Shown here one piece after another: positions 1 to 8,743 of a stretch of 64,000 nt of DNA (positions within the stretch are counted from its first letter, which is position 1; every line of letters begins with the position of its first letter). Both the position numbers and the translations under genes were made by a program. Source of the stretch: Algoriphagus aestuariicola (GTDB taxonomy: Bacteria > Bacteroidota > Bacteroidia > Cytophagales > Cyclobacteriaceae); assembly GCF_017254835.1 (NCBI RefSeq), contig NZ_JAFKCW010000001.1, positions 310,001 through 374,000 of the forward strand, written 5' to 3'. The notes below the pieces were generated by a model that was not told the DNA's origin, searched no databases, and saw only the letters and a program-made list of their open reading frames with translations.

Positions 1-32
1 GAACTTCAGCTACTCAGAAGTCTGATGCGCAT

Positions 33-644
33 TTACAAGGCGTCTTTCCTCTTTTCTTTGCATGCTTTTGCATGGTCAAGATGGGTTTTTAAACCCGGAA
101 GCTTAGAATTTGCCCAAGTTTTGATCGCTGGATCCTCTGAATCGGTCGATGCTTTCTCAAACAGGTCTATCGCATCCTCATGATGTTCGACCATCATTTC
201 ACTGTAGGTTTTGTCAAAATCATTTCCCGTCTTCTCCTCCAATTTGGTGTAGACATCTTTAGAATCTTCCGTCACCGAGGTGGGAATCGAGACCGCCTTA
301 GATTGTGCCAAAGCCGATATTTCAGTGAAGGATTGGGTATGGTCAGCTTCCATCATTTTGCCCAGTTCTTTCACATCGGAGGCTGTACCTTTTTTTTGAG
401 CCAATTTTCCCAGGCTAATCTCTTCCAGTTGCATTTCGGCCGCGTCCATCAGGAACTTCACGCCGCTGTCGTTATCGATCACAACGATCGTTTGATCATC
501 CGCTGTGAGTTTGTCGACATTCTCATTCTCGGCGACTTCTTTAGAATCCACGGTCTTTTCGGAACAAGAAGAAGCTAGAATTAGGGTCCCAGTCAAACCA
601 ATGGAGAAAGCCAGGATTGATTGAATATTGATAAGATTTTTCAT
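33..644 (-). CDS. DUF4142 domain lipoprotein
   Basis: A 203-residue protein with an N-terminal hydrophobic segment ending in a lipobox (LASSC, Cys27), so it should be exported and lipid-anchored. The remainder is a mostly helical, acidic domain with the pattern of the DUF4142 family (ELGKMMEADHTQS, YSEMMVEHHEDAI), a ferritin-like four-helix fold whose members are often found among stress genes. The paired His residues (EHHED) could suggest metal binding, but this is inference. It is the last gene of a minus-strand stress cluster with the glycine-zipper protein and the YciE/YciF protein. A strong hairpin at 671-698 lies between it and the upstream gene, so it may have its own promoter. Confidence 0.85.
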   Translation of the reverse strand: MKNLINIQSILAFSIGLTGTLILASSCSEKTVDSKEVAENENVDKLTADDQTIVVIDNDSGVKFLMDAAEMQLEEISLGKLAQKKGTASDVKELGKMMEADHTQSFTEISALAQSKAVSIPTSVTEDSKDVYTKLEEKTGNDFDKTYSEMMVEHHEDAIDLFEKASTDSEDPAIKTWANSKLPGLKTHLDHAKACKEKRKDAL

Positions 645-670
645 AGTTGTGTTGGTTTTCCTTAAATGAT

Positions 671-698
671 TGCAAGGAACCCGTTAGAGTTCCTTGCA
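671..698 (-). terminator. hairpin between stress genes
   Basis: A perfect 10-base inverted repeat (TGCAAGGAAC / GTTCCTTGCA) with an 8-base loop lies between the stop of the glycine-zipper gene (718) and the start of the DUF4142 gene (644). It has only a weak T tract on the minus strand, so it could be a terminator, attenuator or mRNA processing site. Confidence 0.5.
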
Positions 699-717
699 TT
701 TGTTGAGTTTGGGGATT

Positions 718-1281
718 TTACCAGTGAATCTCCTCGCCACGGTTAGATCTCCAGTTGTTCTCCAAATATTCGGCATCGGCTTCATTTCTTGGTGTTACAG
801 AAATGACGACATTACCTTCTTTGATCCCTGATTCATAGAGTTTTGCCCTTGCCTCCGGGATGCCAGAACCGACCAATGCACCGATAATACCACCGGCAAG
901 TCCCCCGGCACCAGCACCTGCCAATCCGGCAACTATTGGTCCGGCGATCAACACACCCAGTCCAGGGATTGCCACGCTCGTACCAATCGCAGCTATTACA
1001 CCGGCGATAGCTCCTACCGTGCCGCCGATCGCGGATCCCTTGCCAGCATGTTCTGCGGCCTTGGTTCCGATCTCGGTAGCCTCAGCAGCATCTTCAGTGT
1101 AGTGAGCTTTCCGGGTGTCATTAGACATGACCAAGTTGATCTCGTCCGACGTATAACCTCTTTCGTGCAATGCGTTGTAAGCGTTTTCAGTACTTTGACG
1201 GTCGCGAAACATGCCAGTCAGTACTCTTTTTTCAGAACCGGTGTTCGCCAGTCCTTCATTTTTATCTCTTGGAGTTTCCAT
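718..1281 (-). CDS. glycine-zipper general stress protein
   Basis: A 187-residue protein in three parts. The N-terminal region (about 20-60) has the pattern of the general stress protein 17M/YflT-like domain (VLTGMFRDRQSTENAYNAL, then GYTSDEINLVMS). The middle (about 75-140) is a long Gly/Ala-rich hydrophobic stretch with GxxxG spacing, a glycine zipper likely to insert in or contact a membrane. The C-terminus (VVISVTPRNEADAEYLE) returns to the stress-protein pattern. Such proteins are induced by osmotic or oxidative stress in many bacteria; the precise activity is unknown. Its neighbours are the 39-residue membrane peptide at 1318-1437 and the YciE/YciF gene, which supports a stress regulon. 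Confidence 0.8.
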   Translation of the reverse strand: METPRDKNEGLANTGSEKRVLTGMFRDRQSTENAYNALHERGYTSDEINLVMSNDTRKAHYTEDAAEATEIGTKAAEHAGKGSAIGGTVGAIAGVIAAIGTSVAIPGLGVLIAGPIVAGLAGAGAGGLAGGIIGALVGSGIPEARAKLYESGIKEGNVVISVTPRNEADAEYLENNWRSNRGEEIHW

Positions 1282-1317
1282 TTTTTAGTTAGTTAGTTAT
1301 GGTTTTGGCAATGGCCG

Positions 1318-1437
1318 CTACGCGCATTGAGTGAGCAGCGTATAGATGATGATAAAGACAAGTATTGTCCCAACACATCCGCCTCCCAGTTTTTTTGCAC
1401 CGTACCCAGCTATCAGCCCTTTGAAAATATTATTCAT
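1318..1437 (-). CDS. 39-residue single-pass membrane peptide
   Basis: A short open frame with an ATG at 1437-1435 and a TAG at 1318-1320. It begins MNNIFKGLIAGYGAKKLGGG and continues into one hydrophobic helix (VGTILVFIIIYTLL) ending TQCA. Gly-rich N-terminus, Lys pair and single transmembrane helix look like a real small membrane protein rather than a random frame, and I recall similar short peptides (GYGAKKLGGG followed by a transmembrane helix) in other Bacteroidota. It sits in the 262-base gap between the glycine-zipper and YciE/YciF genes, in the same direction, so it is probably part of the stress cluster. Function is unknown. Confidence 0.6.
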   Translation of the reverse strand: MNNIFKGLIAGYGAKKLGGGCVGTILVFIIIYTLLTQCA

Positions 1438-1543
1438 GTCTTAAAAATTGTTTTTGTTTCTAAGTCTACATGGTACCCCATGATCCGGTCGCTATAGTGG
1501 CTAATAGCTGGGCCACGGGAATATCGGGAATATGTCGTTTGAA

Positions 1544-2119
1544 TTATGCGGTTTCTTCAGCAGCATCCACGTTGATCGCATCCATTGCGACCTCAGACAA
1601 TTTTAAGTCGGCTTCTTTCTCTTCTTGAAGGGTAGTTGCCAACAATTTCTCAACCTCCGTTAAGTTCATTGTTTCGGCAAACTGGCGAAGTGTGCCGTAG
1701 GTGGCAATTTCATAGTGCTCAATCTTTTGAGCAGCAGAGATAATGCCTGCATCACGCATGGATCCTTCTTCCGAAGACTCCATGATCTCAATACCTTCTT
1801 TGATCAGTCCGTCCATTGCATCACATTTTTTCCCCTCAGCCTTTACATTGATCAAGCCGAAGACTTGTTCCAACCGGGCGATTTGCTCTTTGGTTTCGTC
1901 CAAATGTGAAGCCAAGGCCTGATTCAGATCTTCTGAAGTTGCATTTTTGATCATCTTTGGGATTGCCTTTAGCAGGGCGTTTTCTGCCCAATAGATGTCC
2001 TTCAATCCATCTTCGAACAATTGCATGAGTTGCGAAGACTTCATGGAAGCTTTTTTGCCCGAGCTGGATTTCTCTGATCCTGATTGGGGCTTCTGGGAAG
2101 TGTTTTTTTGGTTTTGCAT
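1544..2119 (-). CDS. YciE/YciF ferritin-like protein (DUF892)
   Basis: A 191-residue protein. The first 30 residues are a low-complexity Ser/Lys/Gln tail; the rest is the DUF892 domain with its four-helix ferritin-like bundle. Recognisable pieces are LFEDGLKDIYWAENAL (about 34-49), a His-and-Glu helix (SHLDETKEQI), the helix QKIEHYEIATYGTLRQF and LQEEKEADLKLSEVA, which supply the Glu/His carboxylate-bridged metal ligands of the family. YciE and YciF of enteric bacteria are stress-induced and structurally ferritin-like; their exact chemistry is not settled. It is the first gene of the minus-strand stress cluster, with about 890 bases of non-coding DNA upstream that probably hold its promoter. 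Confidence 0.88.
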   Translation of the reverse strand: MQNQKNTSQKPQSGSEKSSSGKKASMKSSQLMQLFEDGLKDIYWAENALLKAIPKMIKNATSEDLNQALASHLDETKEQIARLEQVFGLINVKAEGKKCDAMDGLIKEGIEIMESSEEGSMRDAGIISAAQKIEHYEIATYGTLRQFAETMNLTEVEKLLATTLQEEKEADLKLSEVAMDAINVDAAEETA

Positions 2120-3005
2120 ATTAATATGAATAGTTGTTAATGGTTAAACTGTAATATTATTTCCCATCCTACACTTTCAAATAGTCATGGTCTTTCACCC
2201 CACTATTGGATGTATGACTGTATTGTGTAGCTATATTTATTGAGTTGTCTATTGAAAACATCAATAGTGGCTATATGTGTCTTGTGTTGAATTCTAGTTT
2301 GCTGAATACCTTGCTTTTATTTGATAAAAATGAGATACAAGGTTTGAGATAAATGACAGATTTTGTTTTAGGTAGTTATTGGAATCGTTGCCATTATTTC
2401 TGTCTTGTGTTAATCATACTGGCTAAATCCATGCCATCGCTCCAGCGGCTTCTTAAGCTATAAAGCGCAAAAAAAATGATAATCCTTGAGAAGAATAATC
2501 CTCAATATGGGGTATAAAAATGAACGGCCTGCAAGAGTGGCCTAGAGGAGTCTGAAGAGTAGGCGACTGGTTTTTTTGCATCCGCAGAAGACTACCGCGG
2601 GCACTGATCCTTGAGTTGGCCGATACACGTCTGAAAAATGCGGACTGGTCTCTGGGGCAATTTTTTGGGATTGCGACGATTTGAGAAGCGGCCGGTCTTG
2701 GTCCGGATAAATTTTTTTGAGGTGGACTCGAACTCGGTCCTAGAAAAACAAAGGAAGGTATTCTTCTGAAATCCAGCTTTTTAAACAGTCAGAGAGAATC
2801 GGCCGCTATTGTTATTATTTAGCGTACCTTCAGACGTTTGCTTTTCAAGCCTGAAAGACTGAATTCTGAGAGGATCACCTTGGAGATTGAAATTTAAAGA
2901 AGTTGTAGAGGCACCGGAAACGGCAATAAACAGCCGGCAAGGGCAATTATTTGACTTGAGCGTCAAATAAGAGAGTATTATCCTGCATTTCAACTCCTCG
3001 ACACC
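2120..3005. other. long intergenic region, no gene seen
   Basis: About 886 bases between two divergently transcribed units. Only a 70-codon minus-strand frame (2781-2993) is present and it has no recognisable domain or plausible start context. The region is probably two promoters and non-coding DNA. A short stretch near 2723-2740 resembles a tRNA T-arm but does not fold as one. Confidence 0.5.
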
Positions 3006-5141
3006 ATGAAAAAAAAACTAAGGCAAACTGTAGACAGCCCTTTCATTATCGCTATCGGGGCCTCAGCAGGTGGAATGGAAGCCATTCATTTGCTTTTTGA
3101 CCACACTCCTGAGGATGGGGTTGCTTATGTTATCATCCAGCACCTCTCCCCCGATCACAAGAGTTTCATGGCCGAACTTCTTGAGAAACACAGCAAACTG
3201 AAGATATCGATTGCTGAAAATGAAATGTTTGTGGAGGTAAATCAGGTTTATCTGATGCCTCAGGGGAAGAACATGACCATCAAAAACAGAAGGCTGTTTC
3301 TGAGCGATATCAAACCGCTGCAGCGCAACACGTCCATTGACATATTTTTTGACTCTTTGGCAGAAAGCCATAAAGGAAAAAGCATAGGAATTATCCTTTC
3401 TGGCACTGGATCGGACGGCACCAAAGGAATTGCTGCCATCAAAAGAAACGGCGGATTTGTAATCGTTCAGGACCCCGTAAGTGCAAAGTTTGATGGGATG
3501 CCTAGCAGCGCGATCGATTCGGGCAATGTGGATGTTATCCTTCGTCCCGACTTAATTCCAGAGGAAATTATTACTCATTTAAAAGGAGACATATTGAAAA
3601 ATCGTTTTTCAGACCAAATTGACGACAAAAACGAGGAAGTACTACTAAAAATACTCGGGCTAGTAGAGAAGCGTACTCCTCTGGATTTTTCAGATTATAA
3701 ACGTCCCACGATCATCAGAAGGATTACTTTGAGAATGGCTAAAAACAAAGTAGCTACATTGGAAGACTATGTTGATTTTTTAGAAACCAATCCCGCTGAA
3801 ATCGGTATTCTTTCCAAAGAATTTCTGATCAGTGTCACGAAATTTTTTAGAGATACGGAGGCCTTTGAAGTAATAAAAGATAAAGTCATCCCGGAGATTG
3901 TCGATAACAAACTGCAGGTGGATGCTTTGAAAGTATGGGTGGTCGGATGCGCGACAGGAGAAGAGGCGTATTCACTTGCTATACTTATCCTGGAGCGTCT
4001 TACGGAGCTCAAGAAGAATCTGGAAGTAAAGATCTTTGCAAGTGATATTGACAAAACAGCGCTGCTGCAGGCTTCAAAAGGCTTGTATCCTAAAAGTATA
4101 GCAAATGATGTTTGTGCCGATAGGCTAAATAAATTCTTTGTTAAACAGGGGGATCATTATAAGATAAAGGACAACATCAGAAAGATGCTCATCTTTGCCG
4201 ACCATGACATAGTAAAGCAGCCTCCTTACGGGAGAATTGATTTGATAAGCTGTCGTAATTTACTCATCTACATCAACACCATCTTACAGAGGAAAATCCT
4301 CACTTCCCTGCATTTCTGCCTCAATTTAGGAGGCTATTTAGTTTTGGGCCCCAGCGAGAGTTTGGGAGATCTGAGGAAATCGTTTGACGAGGTAAATAAG
4401 AAGTGGAGAATATTTAGAAGCAATGAGGTAGTTCGGAATTTCAGGGATACCACGTACAGTACTCCCGGCTTAGAGAGGCAATTGGTAAATCAAAGTCAGA
4501 ATCCTGCTCCCCAAAAAAACACCCAAAAAAGCAACCTTGGCGAGCTCACCAAACGCTCGCTTCTGGAAGTATCCGGCTATGAAGCTGCAATCTGGGTAGA
4601 TACAGACTTCAAGATCTTACAGGCTTTCGGAGACTTCGAAAAGTACCTCCTTCCGAAAATATTCAATTACAATTTGATTGAAATGCTGCCCGAGGAGCTC
4701 TCCATCGCTGCTTCCACCACCATACGGAAATCGGTCAAGAATAAGAAAGAGGCGACAATCCTGGAAGTCAGATTCAAGAGAAACGACGCCATTCACTCGG
4801 TCAATGTCCTTGCCCGTCCTTTTTTGGCAGAGCCTGGTTTTGGACAAACCATCATCCTCATTTTGTTCTGTGACAGCAAAGTGAAAACCGTCAAAGGGAG
4901 AGAAATCGAAAACTTCGGGATGGAAACGCATACTTCCCAGCATCTTGAAGATTTGAAAGGCGAGTTGGCAGAAGCAAAGCAAAAGCTGAACGAGGCAAAC
5001 GAAGCCTTGGAAGTGTCCAACGACAACATTTCTTCCTACAATGAAGAACTGATTTCCAGCAACGAGGAAATGCAGAGTGTCAATGAAGAACTGCAATCCG
5101 TCAACGAAGAGTTGCAAACTGTAAATAATGAATATAGCTGA
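3006..5141 (+). CDS. CheB-CheR-PAS fusion, N-terminal part (frameshifted)
   Basis: 711 residues of a chemotaxis-type fusion. Residues about 12-190 are a CheB methylesterase without a receiver domain; the triad is visible as Ser20 (GASAGG), His46 (QHLSPDH) and Asp137 (GTGSDG). Residues about 210-470 are CheR: an N-terminal helical domain, then a SAM-binding methyltransferase (VVGCATGEEAYSLA near 311-325; ISCRNLLIYI). About 520-630 is a PAS-like domain, then a coiled coil (640-711) rich in NEEL/EEMQSVNEEL repeats, typical of this family. The frame ends abruptly in NNEYS-stop. Adding one C before base 5136 restores QLKIKEL and runs straight into the next frame (PAS-kinase), so this is one gene broken by a single-base deletion. 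Family members are proposed to sense and methylate non-canonical targets; soluble, cytoplasmic. Confidence 0.9.
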   Translation: MKKKLRQTVDSPFIIAIGASAGGMEAIHLLFDHTPEDGVAYVIIQHLSPDHKSFMAELLEKHSKLKISIAENEMFVEVNQVYLMPQGKNMTIKNRRLFLSDIKPLQRNTSIDIFFDSLAESHKGKSIGIILSGTGSDGTKGIAAIKRNGGFVIVQDPVSAKFDGMPSSAIDSGNVDVILRPDLIPEEIITHLKGDILKNRFSDQIDDKNEEVLLKILGLVEKRTPLDFSDYKRPTIIRRITLRMAKNKVATLEDYVDFLETNPAEIGILSKEFLISVTKFFRDTEAFEVIKDKVIPEIVDNKLQVDALKVWVVGCATGEEAYSLAILILERLTELKKNLEVKIFASDIDKTALLQASKGLYPKSIANDVCADRLNKFFVKQGDHYKIKDNIRKMLIFADHDIVKQPPYGRIDLISCRNLLIYINTILQRKILTSLHFCLNLGGYLVLGPSESLGDLRKSFDEVNKKWRIFRSNEVVRNFRDTTYSTPGLERQLVNQSQNPAPQKNTQKSNLGELTKRSLLEVSGYEAAIWVDTDFKILQAFGDFEKYLLPKIFNYNLIEMLPEELSIAASTTIRKSVKNKKEATILEVRFKRNDAIHSVNVLARPFLAEPGFGQTIILILFCDSKVKTVKGREIENFGMETHTSQHLEDLKGELAEAKQKLNEANEALEVSNDNISSYNEELISSNEEMQSVNEELQSVNEELQTVNNEYS

Positions 5142-5161
5142 AAATTAAAGAGCTAGCTGAA

Positions 5162-6205
5162 TTGAATGACGATCTGAACAATTACTTCAATTCGACAATC
5201 AACGCGCAGCTTTATGTGGACAAGAATCTTATTCTCAGGAAATTCACCCACTCCGCCATCAAGCAGGTCAACATCAAAGATTCCGATATAGGGAGAGCTG
5301 TGAGCGATATATCTAACAATATTCGGTTTTCGACTTTGATGGATGATATCGGGAAGGTCATTGCCAGTTCCGTTACGATTGAAAAAGAGATTCAGACTCT
5401 GGATGGCAGATGGTATCAAATGATGGCTTTACCCTATGTCAGGCAACAGGACAACCGCAACGATGGAGTCATTATTACCTTTAATGATATTACAGAAATC
5501 AAGAAGGTGCAGGAAAAACTGTCGCAGATAAACGCTGACCATACTACCTTTATATATGCGGTCTCCCATGATTTGAAAGGTCCTATAGGCAATTTGAGTA
5601 TCATTATTTCTCTTCTGAAAGATGCGATCGATCTCCAGAACGACGAGGTCGCAGAGCTCATAGGTTTGATTGATCGATCCACCAGGAGTATCGATAAGAT
5701 CATAGAGGAATTGTCAGATATTGCCAAGATAGAGGGCGAAATTGACGAGCAGGACAGGGTTGATGTGAAAGAGCTATTAGCCGAAGTTGAAATGAGTATG
5801 ACGGATAGACTCGTTCTAACAAATGCGAAAATCAGCTATGATTTAATTGAAACGGAGATCCAATTTTCAAAAAAGAACCTTAGAAGCATCCTGTTTAATA
5901 TTTTGAGCAATGCCATAAAGTACAAGTCTCCTGACCGGGCTCCTCAAGTAAACATTAGGACGGAGAAATCTGGAAATTTCATCCTTCTTACAATTCAGGA
6001 CAATGGGTTGGGAATCCCTGAAAATGAAAAACACAGGATATTTGGAGCGTTCAAACGTGCCCATGAGCATGTGGAAGGAAGTGGAGTAGGCCTCTACCTG
6101 GTAAAAAAAACAATCACCAATGCCGGAGGCGATATAGAGGTCGAGAGTGAAGTTGGCAAAGGGTCGGTTTTCAAAGTCTATTTTAAAAACCATGAGGTTT
6201 CTTGA
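5162..6205 (+). CDS. PAS-histidine kinase, C-terminal part of CheB-CheR fusion
   Basis: 347 residues readable from a TTG at 5162, in the same frame as a CTG at 5138 and with a TAG just upstream. It contains a PAS domain (about 10-115), a dimerisation/phosphoacceptor helix with the H box FIYAVSHDLKGPIG (about 130-150), and an ATPase domain with N box (LFNILSNAIKYKS), G1 box (DNGLGIPE), F region (GAFKRAHEH) and G2 box (GSGVGLYLV). All key kinase motifs are present. It is very probably the C-terminal third of the gene starting at 3006 and not an independent gene: there is no promoter space, the start is a weak TTG, and a one-base insertion fuses the two. If the frameshift is real, translation of this part is doubtful. 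Confidence 0.85.
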   Translation: MNDDLNNYFNSTINAQLYVDKNLILRKFTHSAIKQVNIKDSDIGRAVSDISNNIRFSTLMDDIGKVIASSVTIEKEIQTLDGRWYQMMALPYVRQQDNRNDGVIITFNDITEIKKVQEKLSQINADHTTFIYAVSHDLKGPIGNLSIIISLLKDAIDLQNDEVAELIGLIDRSTRSIDKIIEELSDIAKIEGEIDEQDRVDVKELLAEVEMSMTDRLVLTNAKISYDLIETEIQFSKKNLRSILFNILSNAIKYKSPDRAPQVNIRTEKSGNFILLTIQDNGLGIPENEKHRIFGAFKRAHEHVEGSGVGLYLVKKTITNAGGDIEVESEVGKGSVFKVYFKNHEVS

Positions 6206-6360
6206 AAAGCCATTGAGTGGGTCAGGCGGGGAGAGCAGTATAGACAGAAATCCTGGTCTCCCCTTTGATTCAGAAGGCAATCCTCTAACCGCCAGAGGGA
6301 ATTAACCTACTGGCCTGGTGAGGGGGCAATTTTGCTGAGCTCAGCTTTCAGTCACTCCAC

Positions 6361-7293
6361 CTATTTGGATGCAAGGAACTTGTTTACATCCAGCCAGTGG
6401 ATAAAGGCATCAAACCAGCGGTTGCTTGTACGGTTGGGATTGCCAAGGCCGAATCCGTGTCCACCATTTTGGTATAAATGGAACTCGACAGGCCGGCCTG
6501 CTTTATACCAAGATTCTATGATGCCGGATTGGCCATTGAATAGAAAGTCATCCGTAGCGATCACATTGAACATCGGGGGAGCATCCTTTGGGACTTCTAC
6601 CGGGCCCATGCCTCCGTAGATTGGGCCGATGAAGGCCAGCTTCATGGTTTTGGAGTGGAGGGTAGAGTGCATTGTCAGCCCGGCCCCGGCTGAAAAGCCG
6701 ATCATGCCGATTCGGTTGGTGTCCACTCCCCATTCTTTTGCCCGACTCACAATCATGGCATAGGCAGCTTCAGCATCTTCCAACTGGTTGGAAAGGTCGC
6801 GCTGGGGTGGTCGTGGAGCAGGAGCGGCATTGCCAGAAGCCTCAGAAGAAGGTGCAGGCGCTGTGCGGGGACGGTTCATCCAGGCGGAAAAATCTTCGAG
6901 CGAAGGCGGAGTAGGGTTGAGGCGGTATTTGAGTACGAAAGCGGCGATACCCTGCTTGGCAAGCGCTTCTGCTACTTCCCAGCCTTCATTTCCCATAGAC
7001 AGCCAACTAAAGCCGCCTCCGGGTGCCACGATCACTGCGGTGCCATTCCCTTTTCCGGGTTCGGGAAGAAAGGGTGTCAAAGTAGCCGTGGAGATGTTTC
7101 TCGCCATGGGGTCGCCCCATTGGCGAAACCAAGTCTCCGGTGCGGGTTGATTGTCCACCCCTCCTGTATTGAGCAGGATGGCATTGGGTTCTGCTGGTGC
7201 CTCAAGTGGGTAGATGGTGCCGTCTTGGGCAAAGGTCTGTGCAGAAAGAGCCAGAAAAAAGGTAAAAATGGCGAAACGGGATAGTTTAGTCAT
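6361..7293 (-). CDS. secreted alpha/beta hydrolase (esterase-like)
   Basis: 310 residues with a signal peptide (ends AQTFAQ, about residue 23). The alpha/beta hydrolase fold shows an oxyanion-hole loop PGGGFSWL (91-98), the nucleophile elbow GFSAG (Ser201), a likely acid in ATDDF (Asp248 or 249) and His279 in NGGHGFG. This arrangement is typical of BD-FAE/acetyl-xylan-esterase-like carbohydrate esterases. A Pro/Ala-rich insert at about 140-165 (RPRTAPAPSSEAS onward) is an unusual flexible loop inside the domain. It stands alone, convergent with the kinase gene. Substrate is not determinable; an acylated sugar is the most likely class. Confidence 0.85.
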   Translation of the reverse strand: MTKLSRFAIFTFFLALSAQTFAQDGTIYPLEAPAEPNAILLNTGGVDNQPAPETWFRQWGDPMARNISTATLTPFLPEPGKGNGTAVIVAPGGGFSWLSMGNEGWEVAEALAKQGIAAFVLKYRLNPTPPSLEDFSAWMNRPRTAPAPSSEASGNAAPAPRPPQRDLSNQLEDAEAAYAMIVSRAKEWGVDTNRIGMIGFSAGAGLTMHSTLHSKTMKLAFIGPIYGGMGPVEVPKDAPPMFNVIATDDFLFNGQSGIIESWYKAGRPVEFHLYQNGGHGFGLGNPNRTSNRWFDAFIHWLDVNKFLASK

Positions 7294-7515
7294 GGGTTAA
7301 GGTTTTTTGGGTTTGAAGAATGGTTAATTTATTGGTTTTCTGGAGAAATGTAATGTGTTTTTTTTGAGATGGATAAGGGAATTTTTGGAATTCGGCAATA
7401 CTCAATTCAACTTTCAAAAACCTGTGCTTAACGATAAAACACAGGAAGTGCCATCCTTCATTTTTCAGATTGCAGCTAGTATTGAGTAAATTATGCAGAG
7501 GTAATAGATGGAAAG

Positions 7516-8082
7516 ATGGATGAATTTAAAACGGCGGTATTAGCCCTTATTGAATCAGATGAGAGTGAGTTGAACCAGTTGGTCTCTTTCTGCAAAACCA
7601 AAAATTTCAAGAAAAATGAAGTCCTGAGTCAGCCGGGTAAAGTGCCGCAAGAGGTGTTTTTTATCGTAAAAGGAATTTTGAGGGTGGTGGTAACAGATGC
7701 CAAAGGGGTGGATCATACCATTCATTTTGCTTCCGAAAATCAATTTGTAGCCGACTATTCGAGCTTCATGCTTCAGCAGCCTGGGATGTATACCCTTCAG
7801 GCTTTGGAACCGATGGAAGTGGTCTCCATGTCCCGACAAGCCATTGATTGGGGTTATCAGTTCATGAGGCAGGGAGATAAATTTGGGAGAAAAGTGGCGG
7901 AATTTTACTTTTTATATCAAGACAACAGGGTGAAAAATTACTATTCCAGAAGTCCATTAGAGCGGTATGAGCTTATGGAGACCATCTTTCCCCAGATCCA
8001 TCAGCGGGTACCCCAGCATATGATCGCCTCCTATCTAGGAATTACCCCTGTTCACCTGAGTCGTTTGAGAAAAGAGCACTAG
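7516..8082 (+). CDS. Crp/Fnr-family transcriptional regulator
   Basis: 188 residues. The N-terminal part (about 15-115) is a cyclic-nucleotide-binding-like beta-roll (FKKNEVLSQPGKVPQEVFFIVKG, split here as a roll with the conserved Gly positions), the middle a dimerisation helix, and the C-terminus ends in a helix-turn-helix: HQRVPQHMIASYLG followed by ITPVHLSRLRKEH. This is the common Bacteroidota Crp-like subtype, which usually lacks the strict cAMP-contact residues, so the ligand is unknown. It is divergent from the hydrolase gene and is followed, after 82 bases, by the SRPBCC/SDR pair, which it might regulate (inference from position only). Confidence 0.87.
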   Translation: MDEFKTAVLALIESDESELNQLVSFCKTKNFKKNEVLSQPGKVPQEVFFIVKGILRVVVTDAKGVDHTIHFASENQFVADYSSFMLQQPGMYTLQALEPMEVVSMSRQAIDWGYQFMRQGDKFGRKVAEFYFLYQDNRVKNYYSRSPLERYELMETIFPQIHQRVPQHMIASYLGITPVHLSRLRKEH

Positions 8083-8164
8083 CAGCTTGACCTAAAGTCT
8101 AAACAAATGTTATCGTGCTGAGGCTGAGGTCAAGGATACCTTTGAAGGGTAAACTTATCCTTCT

Positions 8165-8743
8165 ATGAAGACTCTCCTTCTCACCTTTTTTCTTGCTTTG
8201 GCTCTTGAGCCATTGTTGGTAAGGGCTCAAACTCAGCCCAATTTAAACTGGCCCTCCGGATTTTCTCCCGAGGAATCCTCCTTTTATGTCGAAAATCAAA
8301 TCGGAATATTCGGCTCTCCCGCTGAGGTTTGGAGAGAGCTTATCCGGGCAGAGGACTGGTCAAGTTGGTATTCCGGAGCCAGTGACGTTCAAATTCAGGG
8401 AGAATCAAAGGAAGAAAGCTTGCAGGCCGAATCCTCTTTTTTCTGGAAAACTATGGGATTGGAATTTATTTCTGAGGTTAGGGAATTTGTGCCTGAGTCA
8501 AGGCTGAGTTGGATTTCCTGCAAGAAAAGCATCCAAGGCTATCACACTTGGCTGATTATCCCGACTAGAACTGGCTGTAGGGTAATCACTGCTGAAAGCC
8601 AAAATGGCTGGCTTACCACAATGGAAAAGCTATTTCAGCCTAAAAAACTCTACCGTCAGCACGAAGACTGGCTTCAGCAACTAAAGGCTCGCGTTGAGAA
8701 TCAACAGGAATTAACCGTGTCCGAAGTCCCAAAATTCAAATGA
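8165..8743 (+). CDS. exported SRPBCC-fold protein
   Basis: 192 residues with a signal peptide (MKTLLLTFFLALALEPLL, then VRAQTQPN). The mature part has the START/SRPBCC pattern: an initial strand YVENQIGIFGSPAEVWREL, then EDWSSWYSGASDVQI, and a terminal long amphipathic helix (KKLYRQHEDWLQQLKARVE). The fold binds hydrophobic small molecules in a deep cavity. An exported SRPBCC domain is less common than the cytoplasmic form. The stop overlaps the start of the next gene by four bases (ATGA), so the two are translationally coupled. Confidence 0.7.
   Translation: MKTLLLTFFLALALEPLLVRAQTQPNLNWPSGFSPEESSFYVENQIGIFGSPAEVWRELIRAEDWSSWYSGASDVQIQGESKEESLQAESSFFWKTMGLEFISEVREFVPESRLSWISCKKSIQGYHTWLIIPTRTGCRVITAESQNGWLTTMEKLFQPKKLYRQHEDWLQQLKARVENQQELTVSEVPKFK

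Noticed and set aside
2715-2745. tRNA-like T-arm on the minus strand
   Set aside because: GAGTTCGAGTCC resembles a T-arm, but the flanking bases do not pair and no acceptor or anticodon arm could be made.
2781-2993. 70-codon minus-strand frame as a gene
   Set aside because: No domain, no start context and poor codon use; treated as intergenic.
5130-5145. Programmed ribosomal frameshift in the CheB-CheR fusion
   Set aside because: No slippery heptamer is present, and the minus-one frame at the Tyr codon meets a TAG. A one-base deletion explains it better.
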